A DNA stretch of 64,000 bases from Megalobrama amblycephala (GCF_018812025.1 NC_063049.1:8275085-8339084), one strand, 5' to 3'. Positions 47,399 to 59,504 are shown, numbered from the stretch's first letter. The notes: generated by a model from the sequence alone, not told the origin. A program made the numbers and translations.

Positions 47399-47929
47399 TG
47401 TGTATGATAGGAAAAATGTCAAACAGTGATGGAAAATGCAACAGATGGAGTGAAGAAGAGACCGTTTCATTCTTACCTGTATAGTTTGAACTTTAAAACT
47501 TTTATATATACAGATATTACAGTCAGCAATGTGTATTAAGAGGATGCTAGAATGCTGGAGCCTTAGTGTAAATGGGTCACATGCTGCATTTGTTATGTGG
47601 ACAAATTTTTTAACTAGTATGGAAAATAGCTGTGTGAACATTCTTTTTTTGTGTTCCACAAAATGGTGCAAGTGTCATTTTTTATTTTTGGGCGAACAAT
47701 TCTTTTAAAACAGTTACAATCAGTTTATCTGGTGGATATTACTTTGCAGTTTGTAACACTGGTTCATATTCTGATTAAAATGACACTGTTATTGTTAAGT
47801 ATACCATCAAGAGAAAAACAGAAAAACAGCTTCACTGACGAGGAAGAGTTATTCTGGTCGGTTAAATCATTGTCCTGTTGCCTATTATGGCTTTAAGACT
47901 CTGAATCATTACGTTGTTTCAGCTAATAC
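47399..47929. other. No gene seen
   Basis: AT-rich. A 129-codon − strand frame at 47,282-47,671 begins inside this region and ends inside the CACTG element. It has no recognisable domain. Confidence 0.5.
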
Positions 47930-48290
47930 CCAATATTGAACCAACAATCATTTTACCGAGGTCAAACTCAAAATCTATCCCTGTTTATCTGTTTGCAAAT
48001 GACAGGCTCTTTCCTGCCAGCTCTGACTTGAACCAATTTAATTATGGCTCGTTAAGGTGCTGAGCGGTTAGCACAAGCCTATCGACAAGCGGGAAGGACA
48101 CGCTAATTAAAGGCCATTTAAATGTTTATCCCGAAGCAGTAATGAAGAGACACTTATCATTTAAATGCTGTTTGGAGCATATCCCTCTCTCTCCCTCTAC
48201 AGGGGCTTGTGGGAATGAATCCCTGTGGAATTCCTAATGCAGTGGGAGGACATGCTCGTCAGGTTCACGGTTAACGGCACCTAAATATTA
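47930..48290. promoter_or_regulatory. Candidate conserved non-coding element
   Basis: Non-repetitive block rich in developmental-factor-like cores: CCAATTTAATTATGGCTCG, CACGCTAATTAAAGGCC and ATCATTTAAATGCTG. It has balanced composition and no reading frame. One of the more convincing enhancer-like stretches by texture. Confidence 0.4.
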
Positions 48291-48784
48291 CAGAGTTCAT
48301 GATGTTTTGGACAATGGAAAGAAAAAACATTCGAAAATCATGCTTGTTGCATGATTATCTGATGGCACTATGTAATCCCTGGAAAACCTTGTCCTACATT
48401 TCTTTTTTATCCAGATGTGATGTGACTGCGCCCATAAACAGCTCATCAGGTAATTCTCAGTCAAAGTAAAGGTGTTATACATGCGATTACAGACATGAAA
48501 CATAAGCATATATGATTTTATTTATTTCTCACATTTTTTTAATAATTAATCACACTAATAAACATGTTATATTGAAAGACCTCATAATAACACATCCATA
48601 TCACAACAGCACAGAAATTTGAGCAACTGAGGCTGTATGTGCATTGGAAAGGACTGTGATTGTATATGTTAAAAGCAGAATAGTTGAACTAAAGGCATCA
48701 GTCATGGCCTCAAACACACTCTAATCTCAGTGCATCCATTCATTCTCCAAATTGGTTGTCCTGTGTCTAGGACTTTAGGCCCAT
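48291..48784. other. No gene seen
   Basis: AT-rich intergenic DNA. Confidence 0.5.
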
Positions 48785-48915
48785 CCATGTCAAGTCAAGT
48801 CACATTTATTTCTATAGTGCTTCATACAGTACAGATTGTTTCAGTGATAAACAGGAACATTATACAGTGATGCAAACAGAGTTTAATTCTGCTGTAAAGC
48901 AACTCTAAAAAGACA
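48785..48915. repeat. Fragment of a common teleost repeat
   Basis: GTCAAGTCAAGTCACATTTA, TCTATAGTGCTTCATACAGT and CTGTAAAGCAACTCTAAAAA follow the order of a widespread cyprinid repeat I recognise by phrase. Diverged, edges uncertain. Confidence 0.55.
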
Positions 48916-49350
48916 GTAGTAAAATCCAGTGCAGGGCTAACATACATACAGTAATAACAACGTAATTACAATACTATTACAATGTATTAGTTCTGTTAAA
49001 GAATCCAAAGAGACCAAAAACAAACATTTGTATGCTATCTTGAAATAATTCAGCATACAAAGTAATATAGACAACAACAACAATGCGCATTAACTTTTAA
49101 AATTGTAACATATTTAGAATTTTAGCATGTGCAAGATGATAATGCATCAGCCAATGTGTTATTAAGGGTAAATAAACAGAACATTTGCAAATTGAGTTGT
49201 CATAGCACAAAATGTAAAATTATTATTATTTAAATTATTTAAAAATATTGCCACTGCTAGGGTAAAATGACCCTCTTCCTGGGGCAAGGAGCCATTTATG
49301 GAATGTGTGGAGAAAAGAGATTCATCTGAATGGTACATTTTTCATATATG
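48916..49350. other. No gene seen
   Basis: AT-rich intergenic DNA. Confidence 0.5.
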
Positions 49351-49583
49351 GAGACACTAAAGGGATATGGTGTGGAAACAAAAATGAAAAATGATATGTT
49401 AATACTTTTGTGTTCTCTTGCAAATGTTTTGCATTTGCTCGCAAAACTTTGGAGTTCTTTGCAAGTGAACAAAAAGTTTCTCGGGAGAACACAGAACTTT
49501 TTAGAGGCAACACAAAAGCATTAAAATATATTTTTTTCTCCCATCCCATATTTCTTCTACCATCATGTCCCTTTAGGGGCTCT
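49351..49583. mobile_element. MITE, copy 1 (0.23 kb)
   Basis: Ends GAGACACTAAAGGGATATGG and CATCATGTCCCTTTAGGGGC are inverted. The interior matches 58,330-58,514 (GCATTTGCTCGCAAAACTTT against GCATTCGCTCGCAAAATTTT). Non-coding. Confidence 0.75.
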
Positions 49584-49854
49584 GTAATTCTATGACTTCC
49601 TGTATATACAGGCATAAATAATTACATATTAAATTGCCCATATTTTTAATTGAATATGCTGAAATAGCAACACTTTGAATACAAATTGAATCATTTCATT
49701 CATTTACATTTACCCGATGTAATGAATAGCAAAAATGTCTGAAAAGTACATGTAACTCATGCACTTATTGAATAATAACCCCATGCATTACCGTAAATAT
49801 TAAATATAAAATAACATTAGTAACAACATGCCACATCTCACACACCCAACACGA
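49584..49854. other. No gene seen
   Basis: AT-rich intergenic DNA. Confidence 0.5.
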
Positions 49855-50792
49855 CACCGTTTTCAACTAAAAACGCAAAACTTTTTATGCATTTTGGCCA
49901 TTCAATTATAAAACAACAGTGTTTTTGGTCATCATTGGTCTGGGGAGTTTGCTATGTATTTTCCACTGCACAAGAGGCGTGATCAACGAGCATTATTCAT
50001 GCAATTAGATAGTCCTTCAACCAATCAGATCAACGATCCGGGTGACGTACTTTGCAGAGCGACGCGAAAACTCCAGACAGTTTTAGTTTGCATTGGTTTG
50101 TAGCATTGATCATCGGTTTGCAGAAGCAGCAATGGCATCGAGCGATTTTTGCAGGTTGTGCAAAAAAAACAAAACATGAAAGTGAGTGGTATTTACACCC
50201 ACTCGAGCAATTTGTTTGCTAAACTAAAGAAGTTATTCAGCATCGTCGAGAGGATAAAAGGAATTGGATTGACGGTCGTGCTTGCCGTCGCTTCTCTATC
50301 TTCATCGTGTTATACCCGCCAATATCGAGCAAGGTGGATAAAGCCAGTCTGTGATTGGTTCCCGCAAAAGTGTAACAGAAACAGTAGAAATGAATGTACT
50401 GGTTTCCAGACTGAGTTGCCGGGCGAAATCAAATTGCCGGCAGATCAGGCTGGGTTTACCCAGTCTAGTGTTTTGGGGGCCTGAAAATGCAGACTTTTGA
50501 AAATAGGTTTCAAAGAGCAAGTTTTTGAAAATCATACCGTTATTGTCTCCGTGTAAACTACAAAAATGAATTTGTGACATCATGCACATGCTTATTACAT
50601 GTTCAGTCTGTAGGCATGTATAGTGTTTATTTACAAAGTGACATCGCCAACTACTGGCCTGGCATGAATAATACAGCATTTTTAATAGTTTTCACGGATC
50701 TGCGTGAATAAAGAACATTTTGACAGTGTTGTCGTCTGTATTTGGAAAGGGCAAAGGAAAAACTTTTCCATTTTTAGTGCACCATGGTCATG
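49855..50792. mobile_element. Probable DNA-element body with protein remnant
   Basis: CACCGTTTTCAACTAAAAAC and CATTTTGGCCATTCAATTAT at the left, with TTTTGAAAATCATACCG, GTCTCCGTGTAAACTAC and CTTTTCCATTTTTAGTGCAC at the right, match phrases of a cyprinid DNA element I have seen often. Termini are degraded. A small coding remnant lies inside. Confidence 0.5.
50132..50484 (+). pseudogene. Unnamed element protein, CxxC start, frameshifted
   Basis: ATG at 50,132 begins MASSDFCRLCKKNKT and then stops. Across the run of eight A near 50,161 the next frame continues NMKVSGIYTHSSNLFAKLKK and on to a TGA at 50,482-50,484. The two parts together look like one short protein with an N-terminal Cys-x2-Cys motif, broken by an A-run length change. 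The later half is Ser/Arg-rich and low in recognisable motifs. Function unknown. It lies wholly inside a DNA-element body, so it is most likely element-derived. Confidence 0.35.
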
Positions 50793-51289
50793 TAAACATA
50801 CCCTCACTCTAACTCGAATACTGATCACCTGCACCTGTCCCTTATCAGCATGCCAACAGTAAAAGAGCACACACCTCACCAACACACAGTCACTCTTTGT
50901 CTGGTCTCCAATGTGAATATTAGACTCCTTACCCGCTCTACTCACCTGTTATATCTCCTGTGATCTCCTTGTGAAACTCCAGTGATCTCCCTGTTAATCT
51001 CCAGCCCTCTTCCTGTGATACTCCAGCGATCTCCTGTTATCTAGCCTACCTGACTATTTACTATACTCCACTAAGAGGTGTGTGCTGTCCCCATTCATCA
51101 CACTCCTACCACCAACAATACTCTGTCACCCTGGTAAAGAGAAAGAGATTCTGTTATTCAGTATCCATCTGCTTAATATTACTCTGGCTTACTCCATTAC
51201 TCACACACATAACTGCTCTGCTTCTCTGTCAATAAATACCTGTTTGGGTTGAACTTACTCACTGTCTCCGAGTCTGGTATTCCCTGACA
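50793..51289 (+). mobile_element. LTR-like sequence (possible solo LTR)
   Basis: Runs from about TGTAAACATACCC to TTCCCTGACA, with AATAAA at 51,230-51,235 about 55 bases before the CA end, as in gypsy-type LTRs of fish. It has internal diverged short repeats (CTCCAGTGATCTCCCTGT-like) at about 50,955-51,040. The 5' edge and target duplication are not certain. Confidence 0.4.
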
Positions 51290-51687
51290 CTTGGGTCCTT
51301 CTGTCCCAATTACTTCAAAATAAAAACAGCATATTTTACTCCACAAATCTAAAAACATTGTATCCACAAATCACTCATTAACAGACACAAAAAACTTTGA
51401 TATTCAGCATTATATACAGTAATGTCACAGATCACTATTTTCCAGAAACACACAATTAGATCAATTAACCCCAAAACTGTGTTGACTGACTAAATCTTAC
51501 AAACGTTGATATTCAGACGAAATTACAAAATTAAAAAGATCATAGACACTCATCAACTGTGTTGAGATTTTGTGCCATTGTATTCATAAAAATTAATAAT
51601 TAAAAGTGGGGGGTCATTTTACTCCACCTTATACCCTACTAGTATGTGGCATTTCAGTAAGAATTAAATTACAATACAATATAGTAT
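51290..51687. other. No gene seen
   Basis: AT-rich intergenic DNA. Confidence 0.5.
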
Positions 51688-54600
51688 TTCTGTCATGACA
51701 ACTCTCGGAGTGTTTGGCATGGTAATGAATATGACAATGTTGATATGTTTGGTCTTGGCGAAAAAGATCTGCTACGCTGCTGCTGCTGTTATTGCTGCAT
51801 CCGCTGTTGTTGCTTCTGCTACCGTTGGTTATTGTTGCTGCTGTTATTGCTGCTGCTGCTACTGTTGGTCATTGTTGTTGCTGTTATTGCTGCTGCTGTT
51901 GGTTATTGTTGCTGCTGTTATTGCTGCTGCTGCTGTTGGTTATTGTTACTGCTGTTATTGCTGCTGCTGCTACTGTTGGTCATTGTTGTTGCTGTTATTG
52001 CTGCTGCTGTTGGTTATTGTTGCTGCTGTTATTGCTGCCACTGTTGGTTATTGTTACTGCTGTTATTGCTGCTGCTGCTGTTGGTTATTGTTACTGCTGT
52101 TATTGCTGCTGCTGTTGTTGGTTATTGTTACTGCTGTTATTGCTGCTGCTGCTGTTGTTGGTTATTGCTGTTGCTGTTATTGCTGCTGCTGTTGGTTATT
52201 GTTACTGCTGTTATTGCTGCTGCTGTTGTTGGTTATTGCTGTTGCTGTTATTGCTGCTGCTGTTGGTTATTGTTGCTGCTGTTATTGCTGCCACTGTTGG
52301 TTATTGTTACTGCTGTTATTGCTGCTGCTGTTGTTGTTGCTGCTACTGTTGGTTAATGTTGCTGCTGTTATTGCTACTGCTGTTGGTTATTGTTGCTGCT
52401 GTTATTGCTGCCACTGTTGGTTATTGCTGTTGCTGTTATTGCTGCTGCTGTTGGTAATTGTTGCTGCTGTTATTGCTGCCACTGTTGGTTATTGTTACTG
52501 CTGTTATTGCTGCTGCTGCTGCTGCTGTTGTTGTTGTTGCTGCTACTGTTGGTTAATGTTGCTGCTGTTATTGCTACTGCTGTTGGTTATTGCTGCTGCT
52601 GTTGGTTATTTCTGCTGCTGTTGGTTATTGTTGTTGCTGCTGTTATTGCTGCTGCTGCTGCTGCTGTTGGTTATTGTTACTGCTGTTATTGCTGCTGCTG
52701 CTGTTGCTGCTACTGTTGGTTATTATTACTGCTGTTATTTCTGCTGCTGTTGGTTATTGTTGCTGCTGTTATTGCTGCTGCTGCTGTTGGTTATTGTTAC
52801 TGCTGTTATTACTGCTGCTGCTGTTGTTGTTGCTGCTACTGTTGGTTATTGTTACTGCTGTTATTGCTGCTGCTGCTGCTGCTGCTACTGTTGGTTATTA
52901 TTACTGCTGTTATTGCTGCTGCTGTTGGTTATTGTTGCTGCTGTTATTGCTGCTGCTGCTGTTGGTTATTGTTACTGCTGTTATTGCTGCTGCTGTTGGT
53001 TATTGTTGCTGCTGTTATTGCTGCTGCTGCTGTTGGTTATTGTTACTGCTGTTATTGCTGCTGCTGCTGCTGCTGTTGTTGTTGCTGCTACTGTTGGTTA
53101 ATGTTGCTGCTGTTATTGCTACTGCTGTTGGTTATTGCTGCTGCTGTTGGTTATTGCTGCTGCTGTTGGTTATTGTTGTTGCTGCTGTTATTGCTGCTGC
53201 TGTTGGTTATTGTTACTGCTGTTATTGCTGCTGCTGCTGCTGTTGCTGCTACTGTTGGTTATTATTACTGCTGTTATTGCTGTTGCTGTTGGTTATTGTT
53301 ATTGTTGCTGCTGTTATTGCTGCTGCTGTTGGTTATTGTTACTGCTGTTATTGCTGCTGCTGCTGTTGGTTATTGTTACTGCTGTTATTGCTGCTGCTGC
53401 TGCTGTTGTTGTTGCTGCTACTGTTGGTTAATGTTGCTGCTGTTATTGCTACTGCTGTTGGTTATTGCTGCTGCTGTTGGTTATTGCTGCTGCTGTTGGT
53501 TATTGTTGTTGCTGCTGTTATTGCTGCTGCTGTTGGTTATTGTTACTGCTGTTATTGCTGCTGCTGCTGCTGTTGCTGCTACTGTTGGTTATTATTACTG
53601 CTGTTATTGCTGTTGCTGTTGGTTATTGTTATTGTTGCTGCTGTTATTGCTGCTGCTGTTGGTCATTGTTACTGCTGTTATTGCTGCTGCTGCTGCTGTT
53701 GTTGTTGCTGCTACTGTTGGTTATTGTTGCTGCTGTTATTGCTGTTGGTTATTGTTGCTGTTGGTTATTGTTGCTGCTGTTATTGCTGCTGATGCTGTTG
53801 TTGTTTCTGCTACTGTTGGTTATTGTTACTGCTGTTATTGCTGCTGCTGTTTTGGTTATTATTGCTGCTGCTGATGCTGTTATTATTGATACTGCTACTG
53901 TTGGTTATTGCTGCTGCTGATGCTGTTATTATTGATGCTGCTACTGTTGGTTATTGCTGCTGCTGTTATTGCTGCTGCTGCTGTTGGTTATTGCTGCCAC
54001 TGTTGGTTAATGTTGCTGCTGTTATTGCTGCTGCTGTTGGTTATTGCTGCCACTGTTGGTTAATGTTGCTGCTGTTATTGCTGCTGCTGCTGCTGTTATT
54101 ATTGCTGCTGCTGCTATTATTGATGCTGCTACTATTGGTTATTGCTGCTGCTGTTATTGCTGCTGCTGCTGTTGGTTAATGCTGCTGCTGTTGGTTAATG
54201 TTGCTGCTGTTATTGCTGCTGCTGATGCTGTTATTATTGCTGCTGCTGCTATTATTGATGCTGCTACTGTTGGTTATTGTTGCTGTTGTTATTGCTGCTG
54301 CTGTTATTGCTGCTGCTGTTATTATTGCTGATGTTGTTGTTGTTGATGCTGTTATTATTGCTGCTGATGGTTATTGTTGCTGCTGTTATTGCTGCTGCTG
54401 CTGTTGGTTATTGTTACTGCTGTTATTACTGCTGCTGCTGTTGTTGTTGCTGCTACTGTTGGTTATTGTTACTGCTGTTATTGCTGCTGCTGCTGCTGCT
54501 GCTACTGTTGGTTATTATTACTGCTGTTATTGCTGCTGCTGTTGGTTATTGTTGCTGCTGTTATTGCTGCTGCTGCTGTTGGTTATTGTTACTGCTGTTA

Positions 54601-56399
54601 TTGCTGCTGCTGTTGGTTATTGTTGCTGCTGTTATTGCTGCTGCTGCTGTTGGTTATTGTTACTGCTGTTATTGCTGCTGCTGCTGCTGCTGTTGTTGTT
54701 GCTGCTACTGTTGGTTAATGTTGCTGCTGTTATTGCTACTGCTGTTGGTTATTGCTGCTGCTGTTGGTTATTGCTGCTGCTGTTGGTTATTGTTGTTGCT
54801 GCTGTTATTGCTGCTGCTGTTGGTTATTGTTACTGCTGTTATTGCTGCTGCTGCTGCTGCTGTTGCTGCTACTGTTGGTTATTATTACTGCTGTTATTGC
54901 TGTTGCTGTTGGTTATTGTTATTGTTGCTGCTGTTATTGCTGCTGCTGTTGGTTATTGTTACTGCTGTTATTGCTGCTGCTGCTGTTGGTTATTGTTACT
55001 GCTGTTATTGCTGCTGCTGCTGCTGTTGTTGTTGCTGCTACTGTTGGTTAATGTTGCTGCTGTTATTGCTACTGCTGTTGGTTATTGCTGCTGCTGTTGG
55101 TTATTGCTGCTGCTGTTGGTTATTGTTGTTGCTGCTGTTATTGCTGCTGCTGTTGGTTATTGTTACTGCTGTTATTGCTGCTGCTGCTGCTGTTGCTGCT
55201 ACTGTTGGTTATTATTACTGCTGTTATTGCTGTTGCTGTTGGTTATTGTTATTGTTGCTGCTGTTATTGCTGCTGCTGTTGGTCATTGTTACTGCTGTTA
55301 TTGCTGCTGCTGCTGCTGCTGCTGCTGTTGTTGTTGCTGCTACTGTTGGTTATTGTTGCTGCTGTTATTGCTGTTGGTTATTGTTGCTGTTGGTTATTGT
55401 TGCTGCTGTTATTGCTGCTGATGCTGTTGTTGTTGCTGCTACTGTTGGTTATTGTTACTGCTGTTATTGCTGCTGCTGTTTTGGTTATTATTGCTGCTGC
55501 TGATGCTGTTATTATTGATACTGCTACTGTTGGTTATTGCTGCTGCTGATGCTGTTATTATTGATGCTGCTACTGTTGGTTATTGCTGCTGCTGTTATTG
55601 CTGCTGCTGCTGTTGGTTATTGCTGCCACTGTTGGTTAATGTTGCTGCTGTTATTGCTGCTGCTGTTGGTTATTGCTGCCACTGTTGGTTAATGTTGCTG
55701 CTGTTATTGCTGCTGCTGCTGCTGTTATTATTGCTGCTGCTGCTATTATTGATGCTGCTACTATTGGTTATTGCTGCTGCTGTTATTGCTGCTGCTGCTG
55801 TTGGTTAATGCTGCTGCTGTTGGTTAATGTTGCTGCTGTTATTGCTGCTGCTGATGCTGTTATTATTGCTGCTGCTGCTATTATTGATGCTGCTACTGTT
55901 GGTTATTGCTGCTGCTGTTATTGCTGCTACTGTTGGTTATTGTTGCTGTTGTTATTGCTGCTGCTGTTATTATTGCTGATGTTGTTGTTGTTGATGCTGT
56001 TATTATTGCTGCTGATGGTTATTGTTGCTGCTGTTATTGCTGCTCCTGCTGTTGTTATTGTTGTTGCTGATGTTGTTATTAATGCTGTTGTTATTGGTGC
56101 TGCTGTTGCTGCAGAGCAGGTACGAGAGTTGAGATACTGCTGTGAGCAAGTAAGACATGCTGCTGCTGTATAATACAACATGAATTACCCATAGCAGATC
56201 TATACAGGTGGAGATGGGGAAGGTGTAGGGTTTCTGAAAGTGCACTGCAACTGCTATGGCAAAAGCTGACCAAGTATTTGAAGTGGTTGAGCAGCGAGCT
56301 CATTGGCTACTGATACAGCAGGAACCAATCATGATGTTGTTGCAAGCAGATTGAGTTAAGGACCTATCAGCCTGCGCCATCTAGAGTTTCATGACAGAA
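51688..56399 (-). mobile_element. Array-filled element with short inverted ends (4.7 kb)
   Basis: Left TTCTGTCATGACAACTCT and right AGAGTTTCATGACAGAA are inverted apart from one base. The right 300 bp (56,100-56,399) is a reverse-orientation copy of the element at 41.0-41.35 kb. The left 90 bp includes AGATCTGCTACG, also present inside the element, so the left end may be a degraded inverted arm. Everything between is a triplet-based minisatellite. No transposase. The TIR reading is inference. A truncated element joined to an array is the alternative. Confidence 0.6.
51774..56105. repeat. Triplet-register minisatellite array (about 4.3 kb)
   Basis: Units of roughly 30-50 bp built from GTT, ATT, GCT and ACT triplets (for example TGTTGGTTATTGTTACTGCT and then GTTATTGCTGCTGCTG). 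The + strand is T/G-rich and the complement is CAG/CAA-like. Two higher orders are visible. A block starting near 53,135 repeats after 330 bp, and a block of about 1.62 kb (about 52.75-54.37 kb) repeats at about 54.37-56.0 kb, with offsets of 1,617, 1,620 and 1,629 bp at successive landmarks. Those steps are whole triplets. Confidence 0.97.
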
Positions 56400-56430
56400 C
56401 TTTGTATTTAAATGTTGGTCAGACAATGAA

Positions 56431-56577
56431 TTTATATTATATTATATTATATTATATTATATTATATTATATTATATTATATTATATTATATTATATTAT
56501 ATTAATTATATTATATTATATTATGTTATATTATATTATATTATATTATATTATATTATATTATATTATATTATATC
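56431..56577. repeat. (TATAT)n-type pentanucleotide microsatellite
   Basis: About 29 near-perfect ATATT units with one TTAA and one TATGT interruption, just outside the array element. Confidence 0.97.
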
Positions 56578-57059
56578 CAACAACTAAAATCTTAAAACAA
56601 TAGGTATGCGATGGTGTTTGTCACTTATGTCAGGACAGTAAAATAACCTTTGCTTACCCGACACTTTCTTTGCAACCACACAAACACAATAAACAAGCTC
56701 CGACATCTCTATTTCATATTAGCCAAACTGAAATCAATGTGGCACATTTGTCTTTATTACTGAAATAAATAGCTTTTTCATTATGCTGTGATCTCTCCCT
56801 CTCCCTCTCTCTGCTTCTGTTGCCATTACTTAAGGGCTCTCCTTGGGCCTGAGAGGCCTCTATCCCAATGTCATTCATTTGCCACCAGCAGTAACAAGCC
56901 TCTAACAGTTTAGAGACAGACCGTATAAGCAGCCATTTCCTCTTGTGAAGGGAGGAGAGATTGAGGAGAAGGGAGAGAGAAATCGAGAGGAGGAAGGGAG
57001 ATGATCGAGAAGCTAAAATGAGGAGAGGCCACCACAAAAGAAAACTGAGGAGGATGTAT
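56578..57059. other. Intergenic, purine-rich near 56,940-57,050
   Basis: GA-rich stretches. The 143-codon − strand frame over 56,714-57,145 is low complexity and unrecognised. Confidence 0.45.
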
Positions 57060-57325
57060 ATTTGCATTTTCTGTGGCTCAGCCAGCCTCTGTCCGCCTGT
57101 AAGCGGCAGGCCGTTTGTGTGTGTGTGTGCGTGTGTGTGATTCATGGGCCTGACAGATGCCGGGTGCAGCTGGCTCTGTCCTTGATCGGCCCTGTAGCCT
57201 GGACAGCGCTGTCATTCACCATTGCCCAAATTATCTCTGTATTGACTGCACAACCCTCTGTGACAGCAACGTAATGGCTAATTACCCAGGATGCTTTGGG
57301 TACTTTCAAACCCCAACAGAAACAG
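57060..57325. promoter_or_regulatory. Candidate conserved non-coding element
   Basis: Balanced, non-repetitive DNA around a short GT tract. It has CATTGCCCAAATTATCTCTG and AACGTAATGGCTAATTACCC and no supported exon. Enhancer-like by texture. Confidence 0.35.
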
Positions 57326-57640
57326 AGCGAGTGAGCGAGTTTCTGTTCTCAGAGTCAGGAAATAAAGCTTGAATGTACAGAAAGAGAAGAGAAAGGATGC
57401 AAAGAAAACAGACAGTATTCAATAGTGCATTATGCTGTGATATTTAAATGAGCTCGACACTGACCATCTGATGCATGTTGCACAGAAAATCATAGGTTTC
57501 AATCAGATTAGCTGGCTGTGGCTTCTAGTAGTCATACATACACTTTTTCCAAAGAAAGTCATGGCTCTGTCCCAAATTTGTGGAAAAAATGTATAGAAAT
57601 GTATAATGTTAATGTTTATAATACCTAATAATACACATCA
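57326..57640. other. No gene seen
   Basis: AT-rich intergenic DNA. Confidence 0.5.
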
Positions 57641-58205
57641 CACTCTAAAAAATGCTGGGTTAAAAACAACCCAAGTTGGGTTGAAAATGGACAAACCCAG
57701 CGACTGGGTTGTTTTAACCCAGCGGTTGGGTTAAATGTTTGCCCAACCTGCTGGGTAGTTTTATTTAAACCAACTATTGTTTAAAAATTGCTATATGGCT
57801 AGCTTAAAATGAACCCAAAATAGTTGGGAAATTAAAAACCAGATGCAATTAGAGGCAACAATAATAGACAAAAGGTGAATGTTTATTAATAAGCTTTAAT
57901 ATTTTATTAATATAAATCTAATAGTTTAATAGTTTATTAATATAAATTTATTAATAAGCAATTTAATAAATGTTTATTGTTTAATAATTATTCAATGAAC
58001 ATTAATAAATGTTAATTTCCAACATACTTTGGGTTAATTTTAATTAAGCAATACAGTAATTTTTAAACAATAGTTGAGTTAAATAAAACTACCCAGCAGG
58101 TTGGGCAAACATTTAACCCAATCGCTGGGTTTAACAACCCAATCGCTGGGTTTGTCCATTTTCAACCCAACTTGGGTTGTTTTTAACCCAGCATTTTTTA
58201 GAGTG
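57641..58205. mobile_element. Foldback element, copy 2 (0.57 kb)
   Basis: Ends CACTCTAAAAAATGCTGGGT and ACCCAGCATTTTTTAGAGTG. The arms mirror each other with many AACCCAAC motifs. Same family as 29,842-30,318, here not nested and slightly longer. Confidence 0.9.
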
Positions 58206-58329
58206 CAGAGTCAGTGAAATAAGCAGTACTTATTTTGGACACTACAAACTACGTGTATAGTTTTTTGTATTTTTCATCTTTTTTAAAAAAATTAAATATT
58301 TTTAATATTTACTTTAAACTTAACATACG

Positions 58330-58514
58330 GAGCGCCTAAAGGGACATGATGGAATAAAATATATATTTCAATGCTTTTGCATTCGCTCGCAAAATTTTTG
58401 TGTTCTTTACCAGCGAACGCAAAGTTTCGAGATTTGCGAGAGAACGCAAAAACATTCACAAATCATTTTTCCTCCTATCTCATATTTTTTTCCTTCACCT
58501 CCGTATCTGGGCTC
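58330..58514. mobile_element. MITE, copy 2 (0.19 kb)
   Basis: Starts GAGCGCCTAAAGGGACATGA. The interior matches 49,351-49,583. The right end is degraded (CTCCGTATCTGGGCTC). Confidence 0.65.
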
Positions 58515-58619
58515 CATATTAACAGATTTAATATGTACTATATTTTGTGTGATATTTACCTTGTTCTGTGGGTCAGTGACAAGATGTTTGACAATTTATT
58601 TGACAATTGGACAATTTAT

Positions 58620-58850
58620 TTGGATTGAACTTAAATTTACAGCTTTCACACAGGAAATTCTGGAAATGTCAATTTACAGTTTTCATTGTAAATTATAAGA
58701 TGACTTGTTATTTTTTACTTCCATTTACTGTAAATTTAATGTTTTACTGTAAACAACAACAACAACAACAACAACTACAAATGTGCTGTTAGATTTACTA
58801 CAGTTTTTCACTGTATATAAGGATTTTTCATTTTCTTTATCGTAGACACT
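58620..58850. repeat. Fragment related to the CACTG element; (CAA)n
   Basis: TGTCAATTTACAGTTTTCA, TGTTATTTTTTACTTCCA and TTTTACTGTAAA correspond to the reverse complement of part of 46.7-46.9 kb. A (CAA)8 tract lies at about 58,754-58,776. Confidence 0.5.
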
Positions 58851-59504
58851 CTTATATGCAGTTAATCCTTGTACGACCATTTGTGGCATTATTAGCATCA
58901 CCGACCAATTTATTGCACACCAATCTGTTGGTAACATCAGTTTCAGATTTAATCACCCTGAAATGTCATGAAATAAAGAGCAACACTGTTGACCAGTTTT
59001 TATGCTGATTATAAAGAGTGTTGCTCGGTGACTCAAGTGACCTATTAACTCCTTCACATCTACTAAAAAGTCAAACATATAAATGATTGTTTTCTATTTG
59101 TCTGTCGTGTAGATGTCAAGAGCTCAGTTACAGTGTCCCAACAATGACTTCTGACTATGGAAGTAAATTAATGACAAATGTTTTTAAAATAAAAATCTTG
59201 TCGAATTGAGATAAATATGTGTTGCATTAACCGTCCTTGCATTTTAATGCATTGTATTTTTAAGGCTTGCATTTTAATTGGCAATATAATTACAATATAT
59301 TTATATTATATATTATAGTTATATTTAAGTGAAATCTGAAAGGTGAAATATAAATAACTGAATTTTTAATAATGAAAATGTGTGTGAAATGTTTTGAAGT
59401 GATATATTTATAGCTTAAATATATAACCATGTTGAATTTCAGCCCATAAAAATGCAAGCCCTAAAATTACATGTATTAAAATGCAAGCATGGTTAATGCA
59501 ACAC

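Noticed and set aside
51695..56173. Very long open frames (up to 494 codons) in all three forward frames, encoding poly-Leu, poly-Cys and Ala/Val-rich proteins
   Set aside because: The repeat is built of GTT, ATT, GCT and ACT triplets in strict register, which cannot form stops in most frames. Three overlapping frames are open at once and there is no start or splice context. These are artefacts of the array.
56402..56587. Frame encoding repeated IILYY
   Set aside because: Translation of the pentanucleotide microsatellite.
56714..57145. 143-codon − strand frame
   Set aside because: Low complexity (purine-rich DNA giving Glu/Arg or Leu/Ser runs), no recognisable domain, overlaps a GT tract and a regulatory-like block.
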